A stretch of 64,000 nucleotides of DNA from Aeromicrobium ginsengisoli (GCF_004134905.2 NZ_SDPQ02000002.1:372001-436000); one strand, 5' to 3'; positions 33,280 to 47,177 are shown, counted from the first letter of the stretch. Notes: generated from the letters alone by a model not told the origin. A program made the numbers and translations.

Positions 33280-34374
33280 TCAGCGGAGCAGCTCGTAGCC
33301 GTTCAGGTCGTCGAACGACCCGTCGCCGAGGCGCTCGGCCGCGCGCTGCGTGCCGTAGTGCCGATAGCCGGCAGCGATCGCGACCGCATTGCTGGCCGGG
33401 TTGTCGGCGGCGGCGTACAGCACGAGGCGGCGGCGGTCGAGGCCCTCGGGATCGAGCGCGTGGCGTACGACCATCTGTACGGCCTCGGTCAGGAGGCCCC
33501 GCCCCCTCGCCGCCGGATGCATCCAGTAGCCGATCTCGCCGGACGTCGGGTTGATGCCGAGCATGTCCATGACCGCGATGTTGCCCAGCAGCTCGTCGGT
33601 CTCGAGGTCGGCGATCGCCCAGGTCGCCTTGGCCCCGGTCGCCGCCTGCCACACGCAGTCGGCGAGATAGCTGCGCGCGATCGCCGGCGTGTAGGGGTGG
33701 GGGAGTCCGGCCAGGAAGTGCCGTGACACCGGATCGCTGCACGCCTCGACGACGCGCGGCACGTCGGCCTGGGTGAAGGGCCGCAGGCGTACGCGTTGGG
33801 ACTCCAGCACCACCGACTCGGCCCACGGCGTGCCAGGCACGGGGCTGTCACCGAACCGGAACGAGCCGGTCCACGCATCGAGGACCTGGCCACGCTCATG
33901 GAGCATGCCCGGCACGAGCCCGTGCAGGCTGAACCCGGTCTGCTGGGCCACGCGGAGCGACGCTTCGTTGCCGACGTGCGACCGCCAGTGCACGATCTCG
34001 ACGCCGCCCTCGCTCAGGGCCCAGTCGACCGCGAGGCGTACGGCCCGGGTCATGACACCGCGGCCGCGGGCCCAGGGATGCAGCGCGAACCCGATGTCGG
34101 CGATCGGCGCCTGGCGGATGTCGACGTTGCCCGCGAACCGCCCGTCGACCTCGATCGCCCAGCCTCGGTGCGTGCCGTCGTTCCAGCCGCGCGGGAGCAC
34201 CGTGAACGCGTACTGCTCGCTCATGTCCCGCGTGTTGGGGATGGGGATCGCCGTCCACCGCTGCATCTCGGGGTCGCCGGCCATCTCGACCAGCGCGTCG
34301 GTGTCAGCCGGTACGTGCGCCCGAAGCGTCACGATCCCGTCGCTGAGGACCGGGACGTTGAGTGGCCACTTCAT
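33280..34374 (-). CDS. Tandem GNAT acetyltransferase
   Basis: This 364-residue protein has two GNAT domains of the RimJ/RimL type. Domain 1 (about 1-175) has IGFALHPWARGRGVMTRAVR as its acetyl-CoA loop, then RSHVGNEASLRVAQQTGF. Domain 2 (about 185-364) has IGYWMHPAARGRGLLTEAVQ and AAADNPASNAVAIAAGY. Duplicated GNATs of this sort often acetylate protein N-termini, antibiotics or small amines; which applies is unknown. It lies 10 bases after pheA on the same strand. Confidence 0.85.
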   Translation of the reverse strand: MKWPLNVPVLSDGIVTLRAHVPADTDALVEMAGDPEMQRWTAIPIPNTRDMSEQYAFTVLPRGWNDGTHRGWAIEVDGRFAGNVDIRQAPIADIGFALHPWARGRGVMTRAVRLAVDWALSEGGVEIVHWRSHVGNEASLRVAQQTGFSLHGLVPGMLHERGQVLDAWTGSFRFGDSPVPGTPWAESVVLESQRVRLRPFTQADVPRVVEACSDPVSRHFLAGLPHPYTPAIARSYLADCVWQAATGAKATWAIADLETDELLGNIAVMDMLGINPTSGEIGYWMHPAARGRGLLTEAVQMVVRHALDPEGLDRRRLVLYAAADNPASNAVAIAAGYRHYGTQRAAERLGDGSFDDLNGYELLR

Positions 34375-34384
34375 TGGGCGCGGG

Positions 34385-35233
34385 TCATGGATTGAGCGAG
34401 CGGAACGGGTCGGCCGGGTAGACCCCGAGGATCTTGACGTCGGTCGTGAAGAACTCGAGCTCCTCGAGCGCCCGCCGCAGGTGGGTGTCCTCGGGATGCC
34501 CGTCGACCTCGGCGAGGAACTGCGTCGCGGTGAACTCGCCACCGACCATGTAGCTCTCGAGCTTGGTCATGTTGACGCCGTTGGTCGCGAACCCGCCGAG
34601 CGCCTTGTAGAGCGCGGCTGGCAGGTTGCGGACGTTGAAGATGAAGCTCGTGACGGTCGGCCCGTTGCCGGCCGGCGCCTGCTTGGCCTCGCGCGAGAGC
34701 ACGACGAACCGGGTCGTGTTGTGGTCCTCGTCCTCGACGTCGGAGGCCAGCACGTCGAGGCCGTAGATCTCGGCGGCCAGGGGTGGCGAGATGGCGGCCT
34801 GGCTGGGGTCGGCGGCGTCTGCGACCTCCCGTGCCGCACCCGCGGTGTCGCCAGAGATGATCGGCGTGAGGCCGTACTGCTTGATGATCTTGCGGCACTG
34901 ACCGAGGGCGTGGACGTGGCTGTGCACGGTCTTGATCGTGTCGAGGCTGGAGCCGGGGACCCCGAGCAGGCTGAACTGGATGCGCAGGAAGTGCTCTGCG
35001 ACGATGTGCAGCCCCGACGTCGGCAGGAAGTGGTGGATGTCGGACACGCGGCCCGCGATCGAGTTGTCGATCGGGATCATCGCGAGATCGGCGTCGCCGT
35101 TGGTCACCGCCGCGAACGCGTCCTCGAACGACGCGCACGCCACGGCCTCCCACTCGGGGTAGTGCTCCCGGGCGACGATGTGGGAGTTCGCGCCGGGTTC
35201 TCCCTGGTACGCGATCCGCTGCTTGGTGCTCAC
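34385..35233 (-). CDS. pheA: Prephenate dehydratase
   Basis: This 282-residue enzyme makes phenylpyruvate for phenylalanine synthesis. The catalytic domain begins RIAYQGEPGANSHIVAREHY and includes MIPIDNSIAGRVSDIHHFLP, the usual PIDNS segment. The ACT regulatory domain (from about residue 190) has GVNMTKLESYMVGGEFTATQ, with ESY in place of the more common ESRP; this variant is also seen in alphaproteobacterial PheA. Feedback regulation by Phe is therefore expected but may differ in detail. The GTG at 35233 is the best start. Confidence 0.93.
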   Translation of the reverse strand: MSTKQRIAYQGEPGANSHIVAREHYPEWEAVACASFEDAFAAVTNGDADLAMIPIDNSIAGRVSDIHHFLPTSGLHIVAEHFLRIQFSLLGVPGSSLDTIKTVHSHVHALGQCRKIIKQYGLTPIISGDTAGAAREVADAADPSQAAISPPLAAEIYGLDVLASDVEDEDHNTTRFVVLSREAKQAPAGNGPTVTSFIFNVRNLPAALYKALGGFATNGVNMTKLESYMVGGEFTATQFLAEVDGHPEDTHLRRALEELEFFTTDVKILGVYPADPFRSLNP

Positions 35234-35255
35234 GTCCCCAGTCTCCCAGACCCGC

Positions 35256-37932
<2,677 letters not shown>

Positions 37933-37938
37933 CCTCCG

Positions 37939-38604
37939 TCAGCTCGCGTCGTCCACCGCGTCGAGCCGGTCGAGCATCGTCGTGACCTTCTCCTCGAGCG
38001 TGTCCCGCGGCGGCTGGTCGTTGAACGCCAAGGTCGTGATCGCCACGACGTTCCGGCCCGCTCTGACGGTCACCAGGTCGAGGTTCATCGTGACGCCCTG
38101 GACCGTCCCGGTCGCGTGGAACGCCGCGGCCTCGTCGCCGAGATCGCTGACCTCGGTCGGGGTGACCTCGACATCGACGCTCGGGGTGCCGGAGCCTCCG
38201 ATGGTGAACGTGCGGCAGGCGGAGATGGCCTTGAGGTGGGCGCGCCACTGCGTCGTCGCCTTGGAGCTGTCGCCGTACGACTCGACGGTGTCGTTCATCG
38301 ACGCCTCGTCGGCCCGGCTGAACGACGACTCGACCTTGGTCGGCGCCTTGTCGTCGGGACCGTTCGCCAGTGTCGAGCACGATGTGTCGCCCTTGGTGAT
38401 CGTGATGGCGGCGTCCGTGTCGTCGACGGGCGCTGCCTTCCAGTCCGACTCGAAGTCGGCGATCGTGAGCAGCGCCTTCTGCGCCTTGGCCTTGGACAGC
38501 GGCGCCGATGCGGCGGGCTTGTCCGACCCACTGTCGCTGCCGCCACCGCCGCACGCGGACACGACGACCAGGGCGGCGATGCAGACGAGCTGGCGGGTGC
38601 GCAT
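37939..38604 (-). CDS. Lipoprotein of unknown function
   Basis: This 221-residue protein has a signal ending in lipobox VVSAC (Cys18), followed by a Gly/Ser linker (GGGGSDSGSDKPAASAP) typical of surface lipoproteins. The mature part has a single pair of cysteines (in DTSCSTLAN and ISACRTFTI) and alternating strands and helices, somewhat like the PknH-type sensor fold. That pattern is also seen in the ectodomain of the sigma-like protein at 478-2289. Function is unknown. Confidence 0.75.
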   Translation of the reverse strand: MRTRQLVCIAALVVVSACGGGGSDSGSDKPAASAPLSKAKAQKALLTIADFESDWKAAPVDDTDAAITITKGDTSCSTLANGPDDKAPTKVESSFSRADEASMNDTVESYGDSSKATTQWRAHLKAISACRTFTIGGSGTPSVDVEVTPTEVSDLGDEAAAFHATGTVQGVTMNLDLVTVRAGRNVVAITTLAFNDQPPRDTLEEKVTTMLDRLDAVDDAS

Positions 38605-38636
38605 CCCGGGAGCGTAGACCCGCGAGGCGGTGCGCG

Positions 38637-39551
38637 TCAGACGATTCCCAAGTCCTCCGAGACGACCGTCTTGAGGTGCTTGAGCAGCTCGGACTTGAAG
38701 GCACGGGCGGCGAGCGGCAGCGCCTCGGTGCTGCGGTGCGCCAGCGCGATGACCCGTTCGAGCGAGGGGGTGTCGAGCTGCGTGGCCTTGAGGTGTGGAC
38801 GGGTCGTCAGCACCATGCTCGGCACCACGGCGTGGCCGAGACCGGCCTGCACGAATCTCAGCACGGCACTCATCTCCCCGCCCTCGACCGAGAGCTTCGG
38901 CTCGAACCCGGCATCGGCGCAGGCGCCGAGCGTGACCTCGCGCAGGTCGTAGCCCTCACGGAACATCACGAGCGGCAGGTCCTCGAGATCGCGGATCTCC
39001 AGGCGATCGGGCAGGTCGGCGTCGGCCGGGCTGGCCAGCACCAGGCGCTCGCGGAGGATCGGCGTCGTCTGGATGTCGGGGTCGGCGTTGTGCAGCGGGA
39101 CGATCAGCAGCGCGACGTCGAGTCGGCCGTCGGCGAGCTCGCGGGTCAGCACGCGCGACCCAGCCTCCTGAACCTCGAGCTCGATGTCCGGGTACGACGC
39201 GTGGAACTCCTTGAGCGCCTCCGGCAGCAGGCCCTCGCACAGCGACGGCGTCGCCCCCATGCGTACGCGCCCTCGGCGCAGCGTCGCGACCTCGCGAACC
39301 GTGCGCTCGGCGCTCTCGCTGTCGATCAGGATGCGTTGCGCATGGGGCAGCAGGGCCTCACCGGCGCTGGTGAGCTCGATCGCGCCACGGTTGCGGACGA
39401 ACAGCGGTGTCCCGAGCGAGTTCTCCAGCACGCGGATCTGCTTGGACAGGCTGGGCTGGGAGACCCCGGTCAGCTCGGCGGCGCGGGTGAAGTGGCGGGT
39501 CCGGGCGACGGCGACGAAGTAGGCGAGCTGCTGGATCTGCACGCCAGTCAT
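38637..39551 (-). CDS. LysR-family regulator, likely controller of both sdh operons
   Basis: This 304-residue LysR protein has an N-terminal HTH (residues about 5-65: IQQLAYFVAVARTRHFTRAA, then GVSQPSLSKQIRVLENSLGT) and a two-lobed effector domain. No ribosome site precedes the ATG, suggesting a leaderless start. A LysR-type palindrome begins one base upstream of the start codon and also serves the divergent sdh operon. A near-identical promoter block precedes the second sdh operon at 43132. I infer that this protein regulates both; the effector may be a TCA intermediate. Confidence 0.88.
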   Translation of the reverse strand: MTGVQIQQLAYFVAVARTRHFTRAAELTGVSQPSLSKQIRVLENSLGTPLFVRNRGAIELTSAGEALLPHAQRILIDSESAERTVREVATLRRGRVRMGATPSLCEGLLPEALKEFHASYPDIELEVQEAGSRVLTRELADGRLDVALLIVPLHNADPDIQTTPILRERLVLASPADADLPDRLEIRDLEDLPLVMFREGYDLREVTLGACADAGFEPKLSVEGGEMSAVLRFVQAGLGHAVVPSMVLTTRPHLKATQLDTPSLERVIALAHRSTEALPLAARAFKSELLKHLKTVVSEDLGIV

Positions 39552-39552
39552 G

Positions 39553-39617
39553 ATAGTCGACGGCTATGAAAGGCGACCTCACAATGACTTGGCGGATGGG
39601 TACGCCGCCCTTACTGT
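39553..39617 (+). promoter_or_regulatory. LysR site and promoter of sdh operon 1
   Basis: The palindrome ATAGTCGACGGCTAT (39553-39567) is followed by CTCACAATG (39578-39586), a -35-like TTGGCG (39589-39594), a 17-base spacer and a -10-like TACTGT (39612-39617). Over 39553-39596 it matches the block at 43132-43175 at 34 of 44 positions without gaps. Confidence 0.7.
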
Positions 39618-39623
39618 GTGACG

Positions 39624-40436
39624 GTGGCCACACTGCGAACCACCTCCCCGGAAGCCGGCGCCGGCCGGGCTGCGATCGCCGCCCGCACCCTGCGCACCGA
39701 TCGCTGGTGGATCCCGCCGCTGACGACCGCGGTCGGTCTGATCGCCTGGATCACGTACGCCACGGTGCGCGTGTTCATGCAGAAGGACTACTTCGTCGCC
39801 GACTACCACTACCTGACGCCGTTCTACTCGCCGTGCATCTCCAACGGCTGCGTCCCCGAGTCCGCGCACTTCGGCACGTTCCTGCCCGACGTCTGGTGGT
39901 TGCCCTACGCCGCGCTGACCCTGCCGTTCCTGCTGCTGTTCCGGATGACCTGCTACTACTACCGCAAGGCCTACTACCGGGCGTTCTGGTTCTCGCCGCC
40001 GGCCTGCGCCGTCGCCGAACCCCACGCGAAGTACACCGGCGAAACCCGCTTCCCGCTGATCGGCCAGAACCTGCACCGCTACTTCTTCTACGCCGCGGTC
40101 CTGATCTCGTTGATCAACACGTACGACGCGATCAAGGCGTTCGAGACCGGCGACGGCGAGTTCGGCATCGGGCTGGGCAACCTCGTGCTGCTCGTCAACG
40201 TCGTCGCCCTGTGGGCCTACACCGCGTCCTGTCACTCGTGCCGCAGCATCATCGGCGGCCGGCTCAACCACTTCTCCCAGCACCCGGTGCGCTACAAGCT
40301 CTGGGGCTGGGTCACCCGGCTCAACGGCAAGCACATGCAGCTCGCGTGGCTGACGCTCGGCACGTTGGCGCTGACCGACTTCTACATCATGGCCGTCTCG
40401 GCCGGTTGGTTCTCCGACCCCCGCATCATCAACTGA
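39624..40436 (+). CDS. Succinate dehydrogenase 1 membrane anchor subunit
   Basis: This protein of about 270 residues has five or six hydrophobic segments and resembles the anchor protein of mycobacterial Sdh1 (the Rv0249c group). Landmarks are DYHYLTPFYSPCISNGCVPE, MTCYYYRKAYYRAFWFSPPA and a later TASCHSCRSIIGGRLNHFS; the His and Cys residues are suited to haem or quinone-site roles. It is followed by its flavoprotein and iron-sulfur genes. The promoter at 39589-39617 predicts a transcript starting at the GTG at 39624, so translation is probably leaderless; a GTG at 39618 adds two residues. Confidence 0.85.
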   Translation: MATLRTTSPEAGAGRAAIAARTLRTDRWWIPPLTTAVGLIAWITYATVRVFMQKDYFVADYHYLTPFYSPCISNGCVPESAHFGTFLPDVWWLPYAALTLPFLLLFRMTCYYYRKAYYRAFWFSPPACAVAEPHAKYTGETRFPLIGQNLHRYFFYAAVLISLINTYDAIKAFETGDGEFGIGLGNLVLLVNVVALWAYTASCHSCRSIIGGRLNHFSQHPVRYKLWGWVTRLNGKHMQLAWLTLGTLALTDFYIMAVSAGWFSDPRIIN

Positions 40437-40448
40437 CAAGGATCGTGA

Positions 40449-42341
40449 ATGACGGAGATCGAGCAACTGTCGTATGACGTCATCGTCATCGGAGCCGGCG
40501 GTGCCGGCCTGAGGGCGGCGATCGAGGCGCGCGAGCAGGGCAAGAAGACCGCGATCATCAGCAAGTCGCTGTTCGGCAAGGCTCACACCGTGATGGCCGA
40601 GGGCGGCTGCGCGGCATCGATGGGCAACGTCAACGACAAGGACAACTGGATGGTGCACTTCGGTGACACCATGCGGGGCGGCAAGTTCCTCAACAACTGG
40701 CGCATGGCCGAGCTGCACGCCAAGGAGGCGCCCGACCGGGTCTGGGAGCTCGAGACCTATGGCGCGGTGTTCGACCGTACGCCCGACGGCAAGATCAGCC
40801 AGCGCAACTTCGGCGGCCACACCTATCCGCGGCTCGCGCACGTCGGCGACCGCACGGGCCTCGAGCTGATCCGCACGCTCCAGCAGAAGATCGTGTCGCT
40901 GCAGCAGGAGGACTTCGCCGCGACGGGCGACTACGAAGCCCGGATCAAGGTCTTCGCCGAGTGCACCGTCACCGACCTGACCAAGGACGGCGACCGCATC
41001 TCCGGCGCCCTGGCCTATTGGCGTGAGTCCGGGCGCCACCTCGTGTTCGAGGCTCCGGCGATCATCCTTGCGACCGGTGGCATCGGCAAGTCGTTCAAGG
41101 TGACCAGCAACTCCTGGGAGTACACCGGCGACGGACACGCGCTGGCGCTGCGGGCCGGCGCGTCACTGATCAACATGGAGTTCATCCAGTTCCACCCCAC
41201 GGGCATGGTCTGGCCGCCGTCGGTCAAGGGCATCCTCGTCACCGAGTCCGTACGCGGTGACGGCGGCGTGCTGACCAACTCCGAGGGCAAGCGCTTCATG
41301 TTCGACTACATCCCGGACGTGTTCAAGGCGCAGTACGCGACGACCGAGGAGGAAGCCGACCGGTGGTACACCGACGCAGACAACAACCGCCGTCCTCCTG
41401 AGCTGCTGCCCCGCGACGAGGTCGCCCGGGCGATCAACTCCGAGGTCAAGGCCGGCCGCGGCACCCCGCACGGCGGCGTCTACCTCGACGTGTCGAGCCG
41501 GCTCAAGGCCGAGGTCATCATCAAGAAGCTGCCGTCGATGCATCACCAGTTCAAGGAGCTGGCCGACGTCGACATCACCAAGGAGCCGATGGAGGTCGGC
41601 CCGACGTGCCACTACGTCATGGGCGGCGTCGAGGTCGATCCGGACACCGGTGCCGCTTCCGTCGACGGGCTGTTCGCCGCAGGGGAGTGCTCCGGCGGCA
41701 TGCACGGCTCCAACCGGCTCGGCGGCAACTCGCTGTCCGACCTGCTGGTGTTCGGCCGCAGGGCCGGCGCGGGCGCTGCGGCATACGTCGACTCGCTCGG
41801 GTCCCAGCGGCCGGCGATCAGCGACGACGACGTCCAGGTCGCGGCGCGGCGATCCGTAGCGGCGTTCGGTGACGGCGGCCAGGAGGGCTCGGAGAACCCC
41901 TACACGTTGCACCAGGAGCTCCAGCAGACCATGAACGACCTGGTCGGCATCATCCGCAAGGAGGAGGAGATCCAGGAGGCGCTCGACAAGCTCGAGGGCC
42001 TCAAGGCTCGCGGCGAGCAGGTCGTGGTCGAGGGTCACCGCCAGTTCAATCCCGGCTGGCACCTCGCACTCGACCTGCGCAACATGCTGCTGGTCAGCGA
42101 GTGCGTCGCCAAGGCGGCGATCCTGCGCACCGAGAGCCGCGGCGGTCACACCCGCGACGACTACCCGACGATGGACGCCGAGTGGCGCCACGTGTTGCTG
42201 GTCTGCACGCTCAACGCCGACGGCACGATCGACGTCGAGCGACAGGAGCAGATCCCGGTCAGGAACGACCTGCTCGACCTGTTCGAGAGTGACGAGCTCG
42301 GCAAGTACTTCACCACGGCAGAACTCGGCGGAAGGATCTAG
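40449..42341 (+). CDS. sdhA: Succinate dehydrogenase 1 flavoprotein subunit
   Basis: This 630-residue flavoprotein oxidises succinate. The FAD-binding Rossmann start is DVIVIGAGGAGLRAAIEA. The covalent FAD histidine is expected in KAHTVMAEGGCAASMG. MEFIQFHPTGMVWPPSVKGI and PTCHYVMGGVEVDPDTG carry active-site His and substrate contacts, and GSNRLGGNSLSDLLVFGRRA is the C-terminal FAD contact. It lies 12 bases after the anchor gene, and its stop abuts the iron-sulfur gene. Confidence 0.95.
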   Translation: MTEIEQLSYDVIVIGAGGAGLRAAIEAREQGKKTAIISKSLFGKAHTVMAEGGCAASMGNVNDKDNWMVHFGDTMRGGKFLNNWRMAELHAKEAPDRVWELETYGAVFDRTPDGKISQRNFGGHTYPRLAHVGDRTGLELIRTLQQKIVSLQQEDFAATGDYEARIKVFAECTVTDLTKDGDRISGALAYWRESGRHLVFEAPAIILATGGIGKSFKVTSNSWEYTGDGHALALRAGASLINMEFIQFHPTGMVWPPSVKGILVTESVRGDGGVLTNSEGKRFMFDYIPDVFKAQYATTEEEADRWYTDADNNRRPPELLPRDEVARAINSEVKAGRGTPHGGVYLDVSSRLKAEVIIKKLPSMHHQFKELADVDITKEPMEVGPTCHYVMGGVEVDPDTGAASVDGLFAAGECSGGMHGSNRLGGNSLSDLLVFGRRAGAGAAAYVDSLGSQRPAISDDDVQVAARRSVAAFGDGGQEGSENPYTLHQELQQTMNDLVGIIRKEEEIQEALDKLEGLKARGEQVVVEGHRQFNPGWHLALDLRNMLLVSECVAKAAILRTESRGGHTRDDYPTMDAEWRHVLLVCTLNADGTIDVERQEQIPVRNDLLDLFESDELGKYFTTAELGGRI

Positions 42342-43103
42342 ATGGGCAACCAGGAGCACTTCCGCGTGTGGCGCGGCGACGACGAGACCGGAGACTTCGT
42401 CGACTACGACGTCGAGGTCAACGAGGGTGAGGTCGTCCTCGACATCATCCACCGCATCCAGGCGACGCAGGCCCCGGACCTCGCGGTCCGCTGGAACTGC
42501 AAGGCCGGCAAGTGCGGCTCCTGCAGCGCCGAGATCAACGGCCGGCCCCGGCTGCTCTGCATGACGCGCATGTCGACCCTGCCGCCGGGCGAGCCGATCG
42601 TCGTCACGCCGATGCGTACGTTCCCGGTGATCCGCGACCTCGTCACCGACGTGTCGTTCAACTACGAGAAGGCGCGCGAGGTGCGGGCGTTCGTACCGCC
42701 CGAAGGCGTCGCGCCGGGCGACTACCGCATGCAGCAGGTCGACGTCGAGCGGTCGCAGGAGTTCCGCAAGTGCATCGAGTGCTTCCTGTGCCAGGACACG
42801 TGCCACGTGCTCCGCGACCACGAGGAGAACAAGCCGGCGTTCGCCGGGCCGCGCTTCCTGATGCGCGTCGCCGAGCTCGACATGCACCCGCTCGACGCCG
42901 CCGCCGAGCAGGGCCTCAACCGCAAGGAGGCGGCGCAGGACGAGCACGGCCTGGGCTTCTGCAACATCACGAAGTGCTGCAGCGAGGTCTGCCCCGAGCA
43001 CATCAAGATCACCGACAACGCGCTGATCCCGCTCAAGGAGCGTGTCGTCGACCTCAAGTTCGACCCGCTGATCCGGCGCAAGAAGCGCGCCAGACGCGCC
43101 TGA
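42342..43103 (+). CDS. sdhB: Succinate dehydrogenase 1 iron-sulfur subunit
   Basis: This 253-residue protein carries three iron-sulfur clusters. The [2Fe-2S] site is CKAGKCGSCSAEINGRPRLL with a final Cys directly after. The C-terminal ferredoxin-like part has CIECFLCQDTC and CNITKCCSEVCPEHI for the [4Fe-4S] and [3Fe-4S] clusters. It passes electrons from the flavoprotein to the membrane anchor. The start follows the sdhA stop directly, with GGAAGG just upstream. Confidence 0.95.
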   Translation: MGNQEHFRVWRGDDETGDFVDYDVEVNEGEVVLDIIHRIQATQAPDLAVRWNCKAGKCGSCSAEINGRPRLLCMTRMSTLPPGEPIVVTPMRTFPVIRDLVTDVSFNYEKAREVRAFVPPEGVAPGDYRMQQVDVERSQEFRKCIECFLCQDTCHVLRDHEENKPAFAGPRFLMRVAELDMHPLDAAAEQGLNRKEAAQDEHGLGFCNITKCCSEVCPEHIKITDNALIPLKERVVDLKFDPLIRRKKRARRA

Positions 43104-43131
43104 CCTGCAGGGCATCGTGGATTGAGGGTTG

Positions 43132-43197
43132 ATAGCCAAAGGCTATGAACCCTTACCTCACAATGCCTTTGCGGAAGTGCGCCACCGGTCCTAGGCT
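43132..43197 (+). promoter_or_regulatory. LysR site and promoter of sdh operon 2
   Basis: A perfect palindrome ATAGCCAAAGGCTAT (43132-43146) is followed by CTCACAATG (43157-43165), a -35-like TTGCGG (43169-43174), a 17-base spacer and a -10-like TAGGCT (43192-43197). The GTG at 43206 lies 8 bases further on. The palindrome centre is 67 bases from that start. Confidence 0.72.
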
Positions 43198-43205
43198 GGC
43201 GAGTT

Positions 43206-43928
43206 GTGGCGACTACCCAACTGAGCAAGCGACCGTCGGCGCGTACGTCGACCGTTGCGCTGAAATATGCGATGGCGGTGTCGGGGCTCATCATGGTGGG
43301 CTACCTGATCCTGCACATGTACGGCAACCTGCGGGCCTTCGAGGGCCCCGATGCCTTCGACGAGTACGCGCACCACCTGCGCACGTTCGGCGAGCCGATG
43401 CTGCCCCACGAGGGACTGCTGTGGTTCGTGCGCGTCGTGCTGCTGGCGGCGGTGCTCGTGCACGCCTACGCGGCGATCACGCTGTGGCGGCGCAACAAGA
43501 AGGCGGCCGGCTACGTCGGTGGCAAGCGCTACCAGACCAAGCAGAACCGCACGGGGATCCAGCGCAGCTACGCGTCGTTCACGATGCGCTGGGGCGGTGT
43601 GACGATCGCACTGTTCATCGTCTTCCACATCCTCAACCTGACGACCAACGACATCCATCCCGGTGGTGCGTCCGACTCGCCCTACCTCAAGCTGCACCAC
43701 AGCTTCGAGCACTTCTGGGTCCTTGCGGCCTACACCGTCGCGATGCTGGCGGTCGGCTTCCACCTGTGGCACGGCTTCTGGAGCGCGTTCACGACGCTGG
43801 GCCAGAACTACAGCGCCAAGCGCCGGGACTCGTTCTGGAACTCCGCTGCGATCCTCGTCTCGGTGGTCATCACCGCGGGGTTCCTCGCGCCGCCGTTCGC
43901 CATCTACTTCTTCGGCTTGGGAGGCTGA
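43206..43928 (+). CDS. sdhC: Succinate dehydrogenase 2 cytochrome b subunit (type B)
   Basis: This 240-residue membrane protein has five helices and belongs to the type-B (diheme, menaquinone) group found with SdhCAB. Likely haem-ligand histidines are in [33 protein letters not shown] and [19 protein letters not shown] is a further conserved His-rich helix start. The probable leaderless GTG is 43206. It is the first gene of the C-A-B operon. Confidence 0.92.
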   Translation: MATTQLSKRPSARTSTVALKYAMAVSGLIMVGYLILHMYGNLRAFEGPDAFDEYAHHLRTFGEPMLPHEGLLWFVRVVLLAAVLVHAYAAITLWRRNKKAAGYVGGKRYQTKQNRTGIQRSYASFTMRWGGVTIALFIVFHILNLTTNDIHPGGASDSPYLKLHHSFEHFWVLAAYTVAMLAVGFHLWHGFWSAFTTLGQNYSAKRRDSFWNSAAILVSVVITAGFLAPPFAIYFFGLGG

Positions 43929-43929
43929 C

Positions 43930-45875
<1,946 letters not shown>

Positions 45876-45879
<4 letters not shown>

Positions 45880-46622
45880 ACATCACCGTCAGGGTGTGGC
45901 GTCAGAAGAACGCCGACGACAAGGGCCGGATGGTCACCTACGGCGTCGAGAACGTCAGCGAGCACATGTCGTTCCTCGAGATGCTCGACGTCCTCAACGA
46001 GCAGCTCACGCTGTCCGGCGACGACCCGATCGCGTTCGACCACGACTGCCGCGAGGGCATCTGCGGCATGTGCGGTGTCGTGATCAACGGCATCGCGCAC
46101 GGCCCCGAGGTCACCACGACGTGCCAGCTGCACATGCGCAGCTTCGAGGACGGCGCCGTCATCGACGTCGAGCCCTGGCGCGCGGGGGCGTTCCCGGTCG
46201 TCAAGGACCTCGTCGTCGACCGTTCGGCGTTCGACCGGATCATCCAGGCCGGCGGCTACATCAGTGCGCCGACCGGTTCGGCTCCCGACGCCCACGCGGT
46301 GCCGGTCCCCAAGGACGACGCGGACCACGCGTTCGACGCGGCGACCTGCATCGGTTGTGGCGCGTGCGTCGCGGCGTGCCCCAACGGCTCGGCGATGCTG
46401 TTCACGTCGGCCAAGATCACGCACCTCGGCCTGCTGCCCCAGGGCCAGCCCGAGCGTGAGTCGCGGGTCATCGGCATGGTCGAGCAGCACGATCACGAGG
46501 GCTTCGGCGGCTGCACCAACATCGGCGAGTGCACGTCGGCGTGCCCCAAGGGCATCCCGCTCGACACGATCGCGCAGCTCAACCGCGACCTGCTCGGCGC
46601 CCTGGCGCACGGCAAGGCCTGA
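45876..46622 (+). CDS. sdhB: Succinate dehydrogenase 2 iron-sulfur subunit
   Basis: This 248-residue subunit has the [2Fe-2S] cluster in [19 protein letters not shown] with a fourth Cys in TTTCQLH. The second domain has [17 protein letters not shown] and [15 protein letters not shown]. It completes the second succinate dehydrogenase, which with menaquinone needs proton motive force for succinate oxidation in related species. The GTG start at 45876 overlaps the sdhA stop and has CCAGGAG upstream. Confidence 0.95.
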
Positions 46623-46638
46623 TCACCCCCTCCGGTCC

Positions 46639-46671
46639 TTGAGCCTGTCGACGCGATGTCGACAGGCTCAA
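46639..46671. terminator. REP-like hairpin ending sdh operon 2
   Basis: Perfect 14-base arms TTGAGCCTGTCGAC (46639-46652) and GTCGACAGGCTCAA (46658-46671) flank GCGAT. The wording is that of a REP-type element common in actinobacterial genomes. It lies between convergent genes and probably ends both transcripts. Confidence 0.8.
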
Positions 46672-46682
46672 CCGGTGGGGCA

Positions 46683-47177
46683 TCAGGTCCGCCGGCGGCG
46701 CAGGTAGGCGATCGCGACGACGGCCAGCAGGGGACCCCAGGCGAGCAGCGGCACGTACGCGAGCGTCACGATGACCGCTTGCGGGCCGTCGAAGTAGTCG
46801 TAGAACTCGCTGCCCGCCATGCCCCAGAACACCCAGGTCCAGAGCGCCGTGAGGAACGCAGCGCCGACGATGGCCGGGATGAACGCCGCCAGGGGTCGTA
46901 CGCGTCGCCCGCCGATCAGCGGGATCCACCGCGGCGCGACCTCGCCCCACCGCTGCACGAGCCCGAGGGTCAGCAGCGCCGCGCCCTCCGTCACGAGGGA
47001 CAGGGACACGATGTAGACCCGCATCCAGAAGCCGCCGACCTCGGCGTTGGTCAGCGGCAGCCCGGCCACGAGGGCGATGCGCCAGAGGCCGGACGGCAGG
47101 GTGAGGAGCGGGACGAGGTGGGCGACCCGCCGGATCTCCGGGGAGGCCTCGAGGGGCCGGGTGTCGAGAGCTGTCAT
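46683..47177 (-). CDS. Membrane protein related to C-terminal half of its neighbour
   Basis: This 164-residue protein has four hydrophobic segments. The motif RWGEVAPRWIPLIGGRRV (residues about 76-93) matches HSWGMVWPRWVLGLAGRRV of the upstream gene product, and both end with an AWG/VWG-x5-VA helix followed by a basic tail (YLRRRRT). I infer duplication of one membrane module. It overlaps the upstream gene by 4 bases (ATGA). Function unknown. Confidence 0.7.
   Translation of the reverse strand: MTALDTRPLEASPEIRRVAHLVPLLTLPSGLWRIALVAGLPLTNAEVGGFWMRVYIVSLSLVTEGAALLTLGLVQRWGEVAPRWIPLIGGRRVRPLAAFIPAIVGAAFLTALWTWVFWGMAGSEFYDYFDGPQAVIVTLAYVPLLAWGPLLAVVAIAYLRRRRT

Noticed and set aside
39624..43103. 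First sdh operon being a fumarate reductase
   Set aside because: The anchor protein and gene order match the mycobacterial Sdh1 type; direction cannot be settled from sequence, but succinate dehydrogenase is the better-supported name.
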